Assembly (NCBI RefSeq): GCF_019345525.1
Contig: NZ_JAHKRA010000004.1
Span: 124,001 to 188,000, forward strand
Reading direction: 5' to 3'
Origin: Flavobacterium sp. NKUCC04_CG
GTDB lineage: Bacteria > Bacteroidota > Bacteroidia > Flavobacteriales > Flavobacteriaceae
DNA length: 64,000 nucleotides
Positions within the stretch are counted from its first letter, which is position 1; each line of letters opens with the position of its first letter. Under the pieces are notes generated by a model. That model searched no databases. It was not told the DNA's origin and saw nothing but the letters and a program-made list of their open reading frames with translations. The translations under genes were made by a program, and so were the position numbers. Below, one piece after another: positions 25,451-34,611 of this stretch.

Positions 25451-27487
25451 TTATAATATTGGAATGTTTAAGGTTACGCGACAACCGGACGCTCCGGTCT
25501 GGCTTATCATATCGGTTACTTCAAGGCTGATGTATGGGTTTTTTTCTAGCATTAACGCTAGGCGTTCGTTGGTTATCTTGATGGATAACGAACGATGAGT
25601 ATCTGCTGTTTTACGGTTACGCGATTCGTTTAGACCAATGCCATTGTCAACTATGGTGCAAATCAATATATTTTTTATTTCATCATATCGGAGGTGAATG
25701 TTTAGTTTTCCTCGTCTAATAGCCGTTAAGGGTTTGAGACCGTGTTCAATGGCATTTTCTATAAAGGGCTGCATGAGCAGGGGTGGAATGAGCAACTGGG
25801 AATCAAGGCCTTCTTCACAATCAATGTGATAATCAAAACTGAAATTTAGTCGCAATTGTTGCAGTTCTATATAGTTTTTCAGCGTATTTATTTCATCTTC
25901 TAAACTGATTCGCTCTTGGCGTGATTGCTCGAGTACTTGTCGCGTTAATTTGGCGAATTTTCCCAAATAGGATACCGCAGTAATACGGTCATTTTGCAAA
26001 ATCATACTTTGAATATTGCCTAATAAATTAAACATAAAATGGGGGTCCATTTGCGATTGTAGTAAGCGTCTTTCAAGTGATATCTTTTCAGATAAAGCCT
26101 CAAGGGTTTCTTTTTCCATCAGTTGCACTTTCAGTTCCGAATTGATTTGTTGTTGCTGTAATATGTGTTCTCTGTTTTGGTAATACCGTTGTCTGTAATA
26201 ATAAGAGCGGTACATAAAAACCAATCCGCTGAGTAAAACCGCTGAAATTCCGTAACTTAAAAAATTAATTTTTTTTTGAAGCTCGTTTTTCTTTTCCAAT
26301 TGATCAATGCGCAAAAGTCTTTTTTCAGTTTCAAAACGCGCATTGGTGTTTTCCAATATCTTTTGGATATTTTCGTCGTATTTGATTTGATTGTATTCGC
26401 TAAAGAGCTGGTCGTATTGGAAATAAGCGCGATAATCGTTTTCTCGTGCAGCCAAATCTTTAAGGCAGGCGTAAAAAGAAGCAAGGAGGTTATTGTCTTT
26501 ATAGGGTAAGCTGAGTTGGTAAGCAATTCCTTCTTTAAAAAGTTTTTCTGCGGTTCTATAAGCTCCTTTCTGTAGGAAATATTGTCCGCGTAAACCCAGT
26601 GAACTTCGATATATGTTGCGAAAGTTATATGTTTTACCGATCTGAGTTGCTTGTTCAAGATGGGATAGAAAAGCAGCTTCGTCAATCGGTTTTGGGCCTA
26701 CCATATAGAGTGCCGCCAAATTGATATGTGCAATGCCTATATTGCTTTTGCTAATGATTTCTGATTCGGATTGCTCAATCAATTTAAGGCTGTGCTTAAA
26801 AAAGGCAACTGCGTTCTGCCAGGAAGTAGGGTCTTCAAGGCTTATGTTTTCATACAGATAGTTTCCAACTGCAAGTCGCGCGTGAAGGATGATTTCGGGG
26901 TTTTTAGTTTTTTCGGAGTAGGCAAGAGCCTCATAGGCATATTTCTTTATATTGTCTTCAGAACCAATTGAAAACAGATAAGATATATCTGCTCCCAATC
27001 TGGCGCAATGTTCATCGTCGTTGAGCTTCTCATAGATACTATAGCCCTTTAAGAGGTAATTCAATGCGGCCGTTTTGTCGTCGATATACGAAAACAAGAG
27101 CCCCATGCTCCAATTAGCATAAGCAAGAGCCCGCTCATTTTGTAAGCTTTTGGCTGTATTATAAGAAAGTTCGGTATAATAAGTGAATTTCTCAAGATTC
27201 AATTTCCCTCTATAAGTCATGGCCAAATAGGCCGCACAAATTACTTGGTCGGCTTTACTGCCTTCTTTTTCTGCTAATACGAGTGCTTCTTGCTGTAATT
27301 GCAAACTCCTAATGCTATCTGTGAATCGCAGATTATATGCATTCGTCGCCATTTTTTCCAGAGTAGAAACCTCTTGAGCCGATAAAAACTGAGGTGAAAA
27401 CATGGCGAATATCAATACAAATGTCAAGGAATAATAATTCCGGTAGTAGCGCTTGGATTTGAATATATAAGAGAATAATTCTATCAT
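25451..27487 (-). CDS. LytS-type sensor histidine kinase with N-terminal TPR region
   Basis: A 678-residue kinase. The N-terminal hydrophobic stretch around LTFVLIFAMFSPQFLSAQ is a signal, and a helical repeat region of about 350 residues follows (for example ALAYANWSMGLLFSYIDDKT). One membrane helix near 405-425 leads to a coiled coil and the His_kinase domain (PF06580) with His483 in QMDPHFMFNLLGNIQ. ATP-site motifs FIENAIEHGLKP and VDNGIGLN follow. It is directly upstream of its LytTR regulator with a 5-base gap. Such periplasmic-TPR LytS kinases are common in flavobacteria. The ligand is unknown. Confidence 0.9.
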   Translation of the reverse strand: MIELFSYIFKSKRYYRNYYSLTFVLIFAMFSPQFLSAQEVSTLEKMATNAYNLRFTDSIRSLQLQQEALVLAEKEGSKADQVICAAYLAMTYRGKLNLEKFTYYTELSYNTAKSLQNERALAYANWSMGLLFSYIDDKTAALNYLLKGYSIYEKLNDDEHCARLGADISYLFSIGSEDNIKKYAYEALAYSEKTKNPEIILHARLAVGNYLYENISLEDPTSWQNAVAFFKHSLKLIEQSESEIISKSNIGIAHINLAALYMVGPKPIDEAAFLSHLEQATQIGKTYNFRNIYRSSLGLRGQYFLQKGAYRTAEKLFKEGIAYQLSLPYKDNNLLASFYACLKDLAARENDYRAYFQYDQLFSEYNQIKYDENIQKILENTNARFETEKRLLRIDQLEKKNELQKKINFLSYGISAVLLSGLVFMYRSYYYRQRYYQNREHILQQQQINSELKVQLMEKETLEALSEKISLERRLLQSQMDPHFMFNLLGNIQSMILQNDRITAVSYLGKFAKLTRQVLEQSRQERISLEDEINTLKNYIELQQLRLNFSFDYHIDCEEGLDSQLLIPPLLMQPFIENAIEHGLKPLTAIRRGKLNIHLRYDEIKNILICTIVDNGIGLNESRNRKTADTHRSLSIKITNERLALMLEKNPYISLEVTDMISQTGASGCRVTLNIPIL

Positions 27488-27719
27488 ACAGTTAATTAAT
27501 ATTTACTAATTTACTAAATAAACTATTAATAGGAATAAAATTGCTTAAATATCGTATTAATTTGTATATGATAAATCTGGGTTTGTTACTAGATTCACCT
27601 GAATTATCAAAGCCTTTGCATGCTTGTATGCTAAATACAAACGCAACAGTACTAAATGCAAATTGACAGGAACAAACGAATCTAATATTTTTTAATCTTG
27701 TGCAATAAAAAATAATAAT

Positions 27720-28202
27720 ATGAAGAATTTTATGAATTTTAAAACCTTGTTTTTTACAATGGTTTTAACCGGTTTAATTGCGGTATCTGCTCATGCGCAA
27801 ATGTATAGTAATGCAAGAATAAAGGTTGAGGTTACCGTTAAGCATGGAAAACAGACCATGATTTCTAGTCCGCTTACATTTTCGATATCGTACAATAAGC
27901 CAGAGCCAGTTACAGTGGAAGAAAATGCGGAGGCACGTGCAACTTATAGCCCATTTTATATTGTATTTAGTTATGATTTATTAGATGTTAGTTTAATAAA
28001 AACGCTCACTCAAAGTAAGGAAGCCATTGATATGGAAGTAGCAATAAAAGATTCTTATGGCAAGCTGCCTACTCGTACTTACGTTCTCAAGGATGTGGTT
28101 TTGGGAGGATTGAACGAACAAACGGGTAGTGAATACAGCAGTTCTTATGTGAATTTAAATTGTGCAGAAGCAACGGTTGATGGTGTAATGCTGCCAAAAT
28201 AA
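27720..28202 (+). CDS. Secreted protein of unknown function (160 aa)
   Basis: A signal peptide (MKNFMNFKTLFFTMVLTGLI, then AVSAHAQ) is followed by a beta-rich domain of about 130 residues: RIKVEVTVKH, LTFSISYNK, a central helix-like stretch, and closing strands TYVLKDVVLGG and SSYVNLNCAEATVDG. The strand order faintly recalls the Hcp/TssD tube protein, but the Sec signal argues against that role. It is divergent from the LytS kinase across a 232-base gap and precedes a TPR protein gene on the same strand. No domain assignment can be made with confidence. Confidence 0.6.
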   Translation: MKNFMNFKTLFFTMVLTGLIAVSAHAQMYSNARIKVEVTVKHGKQTMISSPLTFSISYNKPEPVTVEENAEARATYSPFYIVFSYDLLDVSLIKTLTQSKEAIDMEVAIKDSYGKLPTRTYVLKDVVLGGLNEQTGSEYSSSYVNLNCAEATVDGVMLPK

Positions 28203-28336
28203 ATCGGTGATCGTAATTCGCGGTTTATCTTAAAAGGGGGCGCCTCTTCGTTTTTATGAGATAATATAGGGCAATAAAATTAGAAATAAGTGAATAATCA
28301 GCTTTTAAGTTTAATTGTTGAGAAATAAAGGCTAGT

Positions 28337-28360
28337 AGGAGGCGGCCTCCTTTTTGTTTT
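28337..28360 (+). terminator. GC-rich hairpin terminator before the TPR gene
   Basis: AGGAGGCGGCCTCCT is a tight palindrome (6-bp stem, 3-base loop) followed by TTTTG and TTTT. It ends 24 bases before the ATG at 28385, so the upstream message probably stops here, or the hairpin acts as a leader control for the TPR gene. Confidence 0.6.
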
Positions 28361-28384
28361 CTGCTATGTTAATTAAGGAATTAG

Positions 28385-30094
28385 ATGGAGTTATATAGAG
28401 TTAAAGATACCATGGTGATAAAAAAACAAATTCAGAGAGAAGCACAAGACGCTTTAGAAGCGGGAAACTATGCTTTGGCAGCGAGAAATTGGGTGGAAGG
28501 GCATTGTCTTCCTGAAGATGAGGGAGCGTTAGCAGCGCTTTTTAATCGCGTAAACAATCTAAATGAAAAGTCTCCTAATCCAGATTTATGTGCTATTTTA
28601 GGACTAATTGCTCTGGATTTTAATAGTGTTTTTACAGCGGACAGAGAGGATGCTCTCATTCAATGTGTAAATTGGAGTAAAAGCGGACTTCAAGTCAATC
28701 CAAATCATTATATATGTAGCCGACATGCCGGATCTGCCTTGTATTGGTTGGGAGATTATAAAGCTGCCTTAAAGTTTTATGAAAAAGCAGTTCAGATTGC
28801 GGTCTCTCCTGTTTTGGAAATCAGAATATTTAATATCCTAAATCGACAAGTCGAATGGCCTGACTTCTCTAAGCTACAAATCGATATTCATACAAATTCG
28901 GCAATGGAAGCCTATAATGCCGGAGTGGAGCTCAGTTATATATTAGAAAGCAATCGCATTAGTAGCTCAATTGAAAGCGAACGCTTAGCGCAATTGAAGA
29001 TAGATCTATATGAGCGCGGCTATAGTCTTTATAGAGCTGCTATAGTGGGTCGTAATGGTGATGTGATCAATTGCGATGAGCGCACCTTTTCCATGTGTTG
29101 TCATAACCTGGCTTTAGAGTTAAAAGATATTGACCGGTCAATCGCTATAACTACTGAAGGAATTGAAAGCCATCCTTTCATGGGTATACTTCAAAACAGG
29201 ATGACGCTCTATCAGGACGCGGGTTATTACGATTTGTTGATTAAAGAAGGAGAACGTATCCTTGATGCCTATGTGGATGATATGGACTTAGAAACATACT
29301 TTTGTACTTTGGAAATTGTTTGTGCAGGTCATCTAGAACTCAAGCAATATCAAGCTGCGTTGGAATATGTCACTTTAGGCTTAGAGGTGTTTAAGGATGT
29401 AAATGATATGGAAGGGATTTGGGAAAGCGAAGATATTGTACGTTGTTATACCAATTTTTATATTCACAAAGCCCAAGCAGAAGAGGCATTAGGGATTGTG
29501 ACTACGGTGAAAGAAGCAGCCGAAACCGCAGAGCAGATTTTGGCAGAGATGCCCGACAACCACAGCGTGTTGATTTCAAGAGCCAATATCTTTATAGAAG
29601 AAGGTTATTTCGAACAGGCTATGGAGTGTTATCAATACGCGCTTAAACTGGGTCTCGAAAGAGAGGAAAGTCGAACCGTACAGGTGGCCTTTTATAATAT
29701 AGGGTATTTACAGGCGGTACATCTAGGTGACCATCAAGCTGCAATCCTGAGTTTTGAGCAAAGTATGGAGGCGGGCAATACAGATTTTTGGTGTTATTAC
29801 TGGGTTTTGCATTGTGTTTATCATTTGGAAGACAACCACAAGACGATTCAGTATGCTAAATTGGCCATAGAAGCCTTAGAAAAACAAGAAGATGTAGCGG
29901 AGAGTATTATTGCGGAAATCTACGAGCATATGGGAGTGGCTCAGCTTGATTTAGAACAGTATGATAAAGCGGTAGTGACTCTGGAGTTGGCGCTGAGTTA
30001 TCAAGCGACAGAGTTGATTAGAGAAAACCTAAAAATAGCAAAAGCCCATGTGAATTCATCGGAGGGGTTTTTTAAAAAATTGTTTGGGAAATAG
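28385..30094 (+). CDS. Tetratricopeptide repeat protein (569 aa)
   Basis: A cytoplasmic protein with no signal or membrane segment. Multiple TPR-like helical pairs are visible, for example SRHAGSALYWLGDYKAALKF, AGHLELKQYQAALEYVTLGL, SRANIFIEEGYFEQAMECYQ and HMGVAQLDLEQYDKAVVTLE, across the whole length. It is probably a protein-interaction scaffold. The start at 28385 is used, though an in-frame ATG at 28412 (MVIKKQ) is possible. It follows the secreted 160-residue protein after a terminator-like hairpin. No link to a known pathway can be drawn. Confidence 0.78.
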   Translation: MELYRVKDTMVIKKQIQREAQDALEAGNYALAARNWVEGHCLPEDEGALAALFNRVNNLNEKSPNPDLCAILGLIALDFNSVFTADREDALIQCVNWSKSGLQVNPNHYICSRHAGSALYWLGDYKAALKFYEKAVQIAVSPVLEIRIFNILNRQVEWPDFSKLQIDIHTNSAMEAYNAGVELSYILESNRISSSIESERLAQLKIDLYERGYSLYRAAIVGRNGDVINCDERTFSMCCHNLALELKDIDRSIAITTEGIESHPFMGILQNRMTLYQDAGYYDLLIKEGERILDAYVDDMDLETYFCTLEIVCAGHLELKQYQAALEYVTLGLEVFKDVNDMEGIWESEDIVRCYTNFYIHKAQAEEALGIVTTVKEAAETAEQILAEMPDNHSVLISRANIFIEEGYFEQAMECYQYALKLGLEREESRTVQVAFYNIGYLQAVHLGDHQAAILSFEQSMEAGNTDFWCYYWVLHCVYHLEDNHKTIQYAKLAIEALEKQEDVAESIIAEIYEHMGVAQLDLEQYDKAVVTLELALSYQATELIRENLKIAKAHVNSSEGFFKKLFGK

Positions 30095-30537
30095 AAAAAT
30101 AAAGTTATGTTTTTGTGTAATTGATCGTTTTTAAAACGGATAAGTCGTCGTCTATTTAAATACAGAGACGACTTATTTTTTATGGCAAACCCTCGGAAGC
30201 TATATAAAAGTCATGTCGTTACGCTATTCCCGGATTTATTTACGCTAACTGGTCGCTTGTGTTTGCTTTTTCTGTGTTAGGATCATAATAATAAAGAATT
30301 TAGGCAAAAGCTATTGGTTTGTTGTTGAAAAAGCAAGTTACTTATTTAGAATCATTTTAAAATACTTTGGCGATTTACAAGGTAAAACCTCGTGTAAATC
30401 CCTAAAAACCACGAAATAAGCATTCCTATAAGGAGGTATGAGTTGTTTTATAGAGAATATAACGAAATCTGAATTTTGAGATTGAAAAAATATCAAACTC
30501 TTATTTATATATTTGTGTTCAAACAAATAACAACAAT
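30095..30537. other. Gene-free gap of 443 bases with two hairpins
   Basis: Contains a terminator-like hairpin just after the TPR gene (ATAAGTCGTC at 30140-30149 pairing with GACGACTTAT at 30167-30176, then a T-tract). It also contains a separate inverted repeat at 30372-30400 (GATTTACA with TGTAAATC, with an inner AGG/CCT pair) and a -7 element near the next gene. No tRNA or credible protein gene. A 13-codon ORF at 30438 preceded by AAGGAGG is too short and too close to its ribosome site to accept. Confidence 0.6.
30508..30515 (+). promoter_or_regulatory. Putative -7 element of the four-helix membrane protein gene
   Basis: TATATTTG matches TAnnTTTG and ends 22 bases before the ATG at 30538. 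A TTG at 30482-30484 gives a spacer of 23 bases, slightly longer than usual. Confidence 0.5.
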
Positions 30538-30963
30538 ATGTACAACATTATTAAACAGGCGCACTCAGGCATTGCTTATTTAGCGTTAATTTTATTGGCT
30601 ATTGCCGCTATCAGCGCTATTATTGGATATGCTTCCAAAAGAGAGTTTAAAGAAAGTGATCGCAAAATTGCGTTATTCGCTTTGATTTTTACACACATCC
30701 AATTGGTATTGGGATTGGTTCTTTATTTTATCTCTCCAATGGTAGTTAGTCTTGGTGATGCGATGAAGCACCCTATGATGCGTTTATACGCTTTAGAGCA
30801 CCCGCTAATCAACATTATCGCCATTGTATTAATCACAATTGGTTGGTCAAAACACAAACGAGTAGTAGAAAGTGACAAGAAATTTAAGTTTTTTGCCATC
30901 TTTTATACTTTGGGATTAATCCTTATTTTATCTCGAATTCCATGGGGAGTTTGGTTAGGTTAG
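30538..30963 (+). CDS. Four-helix integral membrane protein (cytochrome b-like?)
   Basis: A 141-residue protein with four hydrophobic helices: LALILLAIAAISAIIGYA, LFALIFTHIQLVLGLVLYFI, LINIIAIVLITIGW, and FFAIFYTLGLILIL. Histidines occur at the helix ends (H9, one in FTHIQ, one in ALEHPL), which would allow haem binding as in small cytochrome b-type proteins, and homologues in flavobacteria are sometimes labelled that way. Evidence for haem is weak. It is a single-gene unit with its own -7 element and a strong terminator. Function unknown. Confidence 0.75.
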   Translation: MYNIIKQAHSGIAYLALILLAIAAISAIIGYASKREFKESDRKIALFALIFTHIQLVLGLVLYFISPMVVSLGDAMKHPMMRLYALEHPLINIIAIVLITIGWSKHKRVVESDKKFKFFAIFYTLGLILILSRIPWGVWLG

Positions 30964-30981
30964 GAAAAGTTTAACAAAATA

Positions 30982-31006
30982 AAAAAAGCCCGTAAGGGCT
31001 TTTTTG
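30982..31006 (+). terminator. Intrinsic terminator after the four-helix membrane protein
   Basis: AAAAAAGCCC pairs with GGGCTTTTTT around the loop GTAA. A compact classic terminator. Confidence 0.9.
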
Positions 31007-31053
31007 GTATATTTATTTTTTTTTAAAAGTTACTGTAAATTTAAACCCAGGCT

Positions 31054-31569
31054 ATGAGGATATATCAAACCGGTTTGTTTTTACTTTTTTTTATGGTATT
31101 GAGTAGTTTTACTACTTCGCATAGGCCCAAGAAAATCAGTAAAAACAAGACTACCCAAATTGTAAGCATACAAGAATCCACTATAAATGAGGCTTTAATT
31201 TCTCAGGATACTTTATCCAAAAGCACTCTAGAATTGCCAGAAGTCGCTGTTGAAGAAACAGAACTGGTTACAGAATCTACTAAAGCTACTTATTATCACG
31301 ATAAATTTACCGGAAGACGTACAGCTAGTGGGGCCGTATTTGACAATAATAAATACACCGCAGCACACAGCTCGTTACCATTTGGAACTAAGGTAAAAGT
31401 GACCAATTTAAAAAATAAAAAGTCCGTTATTTTGACCATTACAGATAGAGGACCACTGTCTAAGGATAGGGGAATCGATCTTACAAAAAAGGCCTTTATG
31501 GAAATTGCCCAAAACAAAGGTAGTGGGGTATTAAACGTAAAGATTGAGAAAATTGATGACGATATCTAA
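31054..31569 (+). CDS. RlpA-like protein (double-psi beta-barrel), first of a tandem pair
   Basis: A 171-residue exported protein. An N-terminal hydrophobic segment (MRIYQTGLFLLFFMVLSSF) and a polar linker of about 60 residues lead to the RlpA double-psi beta-barrel: YYHDKFTGRRTASG, AAHSSLPFGTKVKVTN, ITDRGPLSKDRGIDLT. RlpA proteins act on or bind denuded peptidoglycan at division sites, and the D in TDRGP is conserved in the lytic members. There is no SPOR domain, so septal targeting is uncertain. The last 14 bases overlap the start of a second RlpA-like gene, so the pair is translationally coupled and arose by duplication. Confidence 0.87.
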   Translation: MRIYQTGLFLLFFMVLSSFTTSHRPKKISKNKTTQIVSIQESTINEALISQDTLSKSTLELPEVAVEETELVTESTKATYYHDKFTGRRTASGAVFDNNKYTAAHSSLPFGTKVKVTNLKNKKSVILTITDRGPLSKDRGIDLTKKAFMEIAQNKGSGVLNVKIEKIDDDI

Positions 31570-31963
31570 GTTACTACATTGTTTTAAATCACCCATATAC
31601 CTCGCATTAGTTGGCATTTTTTTATTGAGTAGTTGTTCTGCAACACGAGGTAAGTCAAATCTTACCACCTATAAAAAACATGCGTCTGTTAGCTATTATC
31701 ACGATAAATTTAACGGAAGGCCTACCGCTAGTGGCGAAGTTTTTAGCAACAGCAAACGAACTGCGGCACATAAAAAACTGGCTTTTGGTACTCAAGTACG
31801 CCTCACCAATCTTGAAAATAACAAATCGGTTGACGTAAAAATAAACGACCGCGGTCCTTTTACCCGTGGCCGTGAAATGGATATTTCAAAAAAAGCTTTT
31901 ATGGATATCACCGACAATAAAAACCACGGTGTTCTAAAAGTAAAAATCGAATTGATTAAATAA
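31556..31963 (+). CDS. RlpA-like lipoprotein, second of a tandem pair
   Basis: A 135-residue protein with a lipoprotein signal (MTISKLLHCFKSPIYLALVG followed by IFLLSSC) and almost immediately the RlpA barrel: YYHDKFNGRPTASG, AAHKKLAFGTQVRLTN, INDRGPFTRGREMDIS. The domain closely parallels the preceding gene's (FTGRRTASG versus FNGRPTASG), showing tandem duplication, but the long linker is gone and a lipobox is present. I use the ATG at 31556, which overlaps the upstream gene, rather than the TTG at 31544. It is followed two bases later by the convergent CYTH gene with no terminator between. Confidence 0.86.
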   Translation: MTISKLLHCFKSPIYLALVGIFLLSSCSATRGKSNLTTYKKHASVSYYHDKFNGRPTASGEVFSNSKRTAAHKKLAFGTQVRLTNLENNKSVDVKINDRGPFTRGREMDISKKAFMDITDNKNHGVLKVKIELIK

Positions 31964-31965
31964 TT

Positions 31966-32433
31966 TTACCACTTACTATACGGATGTTGGGACAGATAGG
32001 AATTGTAGAATCGGATATCGCCCGTGACTTCTTCTCCTAACCATTCCGGTCGTATAAAGGTTTCATTTTCATCATTTAATTCTATTTCAGCTAAAATCAA
32101 ACCTTCATTTTCTCCGTGAAATACGTCGACTTCAAATAGATGGGAAGCTACTTTTACCAAGTAACGCGTTTTCGAAATGGCAAAATCCTCGCATAGTTTT
32201 AATAGTTCTTTAGCTTCAAATAGGTCGATTTCTTTTTCCCACTCCATTCTGCTTGTTCCCGAGCTATTGCTTTTTCCCTTGATCGTTAAAAAGCCTTGAT
32301 TATCCCTAACACGTACTCTTACAGTTCGTTCGGGCGCCGAATTTAAGTAGCCTTGCTGAATATCACTGTAGTGGTAGGACTCTTTAATAAAATCCAAAGA
32401 GCGGATTCTGAATTTTCTTTCAATCTCAATCAT
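31966..32433 (-). CDS. CYTH domain protein (probable inorganic triphosphatase)
   Basis: A 155-residue CYTH/tunnel-fold protein. The signature EIERKF is near the N-terminus (MIEIERKFRI), followed by alternating charged strands typical of the tunnel: TVRVRVRD, FLTIKGKSN, EWEKEI, and the acidic strand EIELNDE. This family includes triphosphatases and class IV adenylate cyclases. Short single-domain bacterial members mostly hydrolyse inorganic triphosphate or nucleoside triphosphates. It converges on the RlpA pair with a 2-base gap. Substrate not resolved. Confidence 0.88.
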   Translation of the reverse strand: MIEIERKFRIRSLDFIKESYHYSDIQQGYLNSAPERTVRVRVRDNQGFLTIKGKSNSSGTSRMEWEKEIDLFEAKELLKLCEDFAISKTRYLVKVASHLFEVDVFHGENEGLILAEIELNDENETFIRPEWLGEEVTGDIRFYNSYLSQHPYSKW

Positions 32434-32523
32434 AGTTATTATAATAAATAGCGTAATTTTAATCCAAATTACGGAAAATAACTTTTAATAGTCAGTACGT
32501 AAAAGTAATAAAAATTGTAGGTA

Positions 32524-34605
32524 ATGAATTTAAGACATAAACTAATTTCTCCCCATACTATAGAAGAGCTTTTTAATAAATACATTGTAGATGGCGAAGT
32601 GTACGCTGGAGAAGAATTGCTTTTTCTAATCGATTTGGTTCATGTATTTCGTCCAAAAAATATTAAAAAAATTAGAAGAGTATCGATTGAGGAATTATTG
32701 AGTCATCTCGTCAATAATCCTATTGATCGACTGGCGTTTATGAATTACTTAAAAAACTTGCTGAGCAATAGGAAGTTTAGTCGAATGATATCCGATGCGG
32801 GAATTTTGCAAGATTCGGATTTTATACCAGAGGTTAAAAAAAGGCTTTTTGCCAAAATTTTACCCTATCAGCCAGAAAAAAATACTTTTGAGTATATCTT
32901 AAATCAAGTCTTTTATAAGCATTCCGACTCGGAATGGATTAATAAAGTTCCAGAAGAGCAAATCATTTCCCTTTTTGAATTATTAGAGTTTTCAGATATT
33001 TTTACTACGGCCAAAGACAACTCCATATTGTCCGAATTGATTTTATCCATGGGACTAATCACACAGCGAATGAGTGGAAGAGCTATGGAAAGTAACATCA
33101 TTCGAATGGTACCGGAATACAATCATTTGGAAAGTCCATTTTTAGCTTTTGAAAATGAGTTTTTACTGATTGCACAGAATCTACGCGATGAGGGAACGCA
33201 TTATTTAGTCAGTAATGATTTAAATTACAAACAGCTACTTATTTTGCATAAACAGTGTTTGGATTTTGTCAGCCAGGCTTTTAAAAATAGTTCTAAATAC
33301 GGAATTTCTCTAAAGGTAAATCAAAGTTTATTGCGCATTCGCCAGCAATTGTATCGTATTCGAATCTTAATATCGCTACTGGTTGTAGATGATCATGAGG
33401 ATAGAAAAAAGAACACGGTGTATTTAGCCTTAAAATTAATTGAATACAATTGTTATAAATACGACGTTTCCAAGTTAATTGGAGAAAGTACACAGTTGCT
33501 ATCTTACGAAATCACTCAGCATACAGCAAAAACAGGCGAACATTATATAACCGAATCTGCTAAAGAATATTGGCAAATGTTCAAAGCATCTATGGGAGCA
33601 GGGGTTATTGTAGGGGTGCTTTGTATCATAAAAATTCTGATGTCGAAGGCGGATGCTAGTGCTTTCGGATTTGCATTTTTATACAGTATAAACTATGCTA
33701 TTGGTTTTACAATCATCTATTTGATGGGTTTTACCTTAGCTACTAAGCAACCTGCTATGACAGCAGCAACCATCATTAAAGCGATAGAAGATGGTATGAA
33801 AAAACACATTGAAAGCGGTGAAAAACACATGGCATTTGCCAAATTATTTGCCCGTTTGTTTCGCTCTCAGTTTATAGCCTTTGTCGGTAACGTTTTATTG
33901 GCTTTTCCAGTGGCTTTATTAGGTGTCTGGCTCATTGATTTAACAACGGGAATTAATATAGTAGATACCAAATGGCATAAGCTGTTGACAGACGCGAGTC
34001 CGGTTGATTCGCCAGCACTTTTTCACGCGGCTATTGCAGGAGTATTTTTGTTTTTATCGGGAATTATCTCAGGTAATGTCTCCAATAAAAACAAGCACAA
34101 TCAGGTATATTATCGAATTCAAGAACATCCTTGGCTAAAGCGCAACCTCGGCGTCACACGTACAAAGAAATTGGCGAATTGGTTCGAGGCAAAATGGCCG
34201 GGAATCGTTTCAAATGTTTGGTTTGGAGTCTTTTTGGGGACCACTGGGTCCATAGGTTTCTTCCTGGGTTTAAACTTGGATATCCGTCACATAACCTTTG
34301 TTAGTGGAAACATCGCTATGGGAATCTTTGGAGCCGATTTTAGTGTGGGGACTTCGATGTTGGTATGGGCCATAATCGGCATGTGGTTAATTGGTTTTGT
34401 CAATTTTATTGTCAGTTTCAGTTTATCTCTTGGATTGGCATTCCGATCGAGGAACATCCCTTGGCTAGAGGTTTTTCCGTTGATTCGTTCGGTGATGATT
34501 TATTTTAAAATGTTTCCCTCGGAGTTTTTCTTTCCGCCACTACAAGCCGATACGGCTGTGGTAAAAGAAACCACTTCAAAAGAAGCTAAAAAAGAACAGC
34601 ATTAA
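32524..34605 (+). CDS. PF10136 (SpecificRecomb) membrane protein, likely not a recombinase
   Basis: A 693-residue protein of the family annotated as site-specific recombinase (Gcr). The first 350 residues are soluble and helical, starting MNLRHKLISPHTIEELFNKY. The second half has about six to seven membrane helices (for example near 356-374, 445-470, 490-510 and 620-645) with conserved segments YLMGFTLATKQPAMTAATII, AGVFLFLSGIISGNVSNKNK and FFLGLNLDIRHITFVSGNIA. A polytopic membrane protein with no recombinase catalytic motif cannot be a classical recombinase. It sits 6 bases upstream of a LytS kinase that lacks a sensor domain, followed by its regulator, so a role as sensor or signal transporter is plausible. 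Confidence 0.83.
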   Translation: MNLRHKLISPHTIEELFNKYIVDGEVYAGEELLFLIDLVHVFRPKNIKKIRRVSIEELLSHLVNNPIDRLAFMNYLKNLLSNRKFSRMISDAGILQDSDFIPEVKKRLFAKILPYQPEKNTFEYILNQVFYKHSDSEWINKVPEEQIISLFELLEFSDIFTTAKDNSILSELILSMGLITQRMSGRAMESNIIRMVPEYNHLESPFLAFENEFLLIAQNLRDEGTHYLVSNDLNYKQLLILHKQCLDFVSQAFKNSSKYGISLKVNQSLLRIRQQLYRIRILISLLVVDDHEDRKKNTVYLALKLIEYNCYKYDVSKLIGESTQLLSYEITQHTAKTGEHYITESAKEYWQMFKASMGAGVIVGVLCIIKILMSKADASAFGFAFLYSINYAIGFTIIYLMGFTLATKQPAMTAATIIKAIEDGMKKHIESGEKHMAFAKLFARLFRSQFIAFVGNVLLAFPVALLGVWLIDLTTGINIVDTKWHKLLTDASPVDSPALFHAAIAGVFLFLSGIISGNVSNKNKHNQVYYRIQEHPWLKRNLGVTRTKKLANWFEAKWPGIVSNVWFGVFLGTTGSIGFFLGLNLDIRHITFVSGNIAMGIFGADFSVGTSMLVWAIIGMWLIGFVNFIVSFSLSLGLAFRSRNIPWLEVFPLIRSVMIYFKMFPSEFFFPPLQADTAVVKETTSKEAKKEQH

Positions 34606-34611
34606 GACCTT

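Noticed and set aside
26257..26685. Minus-strand ORF of 142 codons overlapping the LytS kinase in another frame.
   Set aside because: The kinase reading frame is intact and this product is Lys-rich with no domain.
27720..28202. Type VI secretion Hcp/TssD-like tube protein.
   Set aside because: The strand order is only faintly similar, the protein has a Sec signal peptide, and no other T6SS gene is nearby.
30438..30479. Thirteen-codon ORF after a perfect AAGGAGG.
   Set aside because: The spacing from the purine run to the ATG is too short and the product (MSCFIENITKSEF) shows no sign of function.
32524..34605. Mobile element based on the usual name site-specific recombinase.
   Set aside because: The protein has many membrane helices and no catalytic recombinase motif, and no repeats, att sites or other mobile genes surround it.
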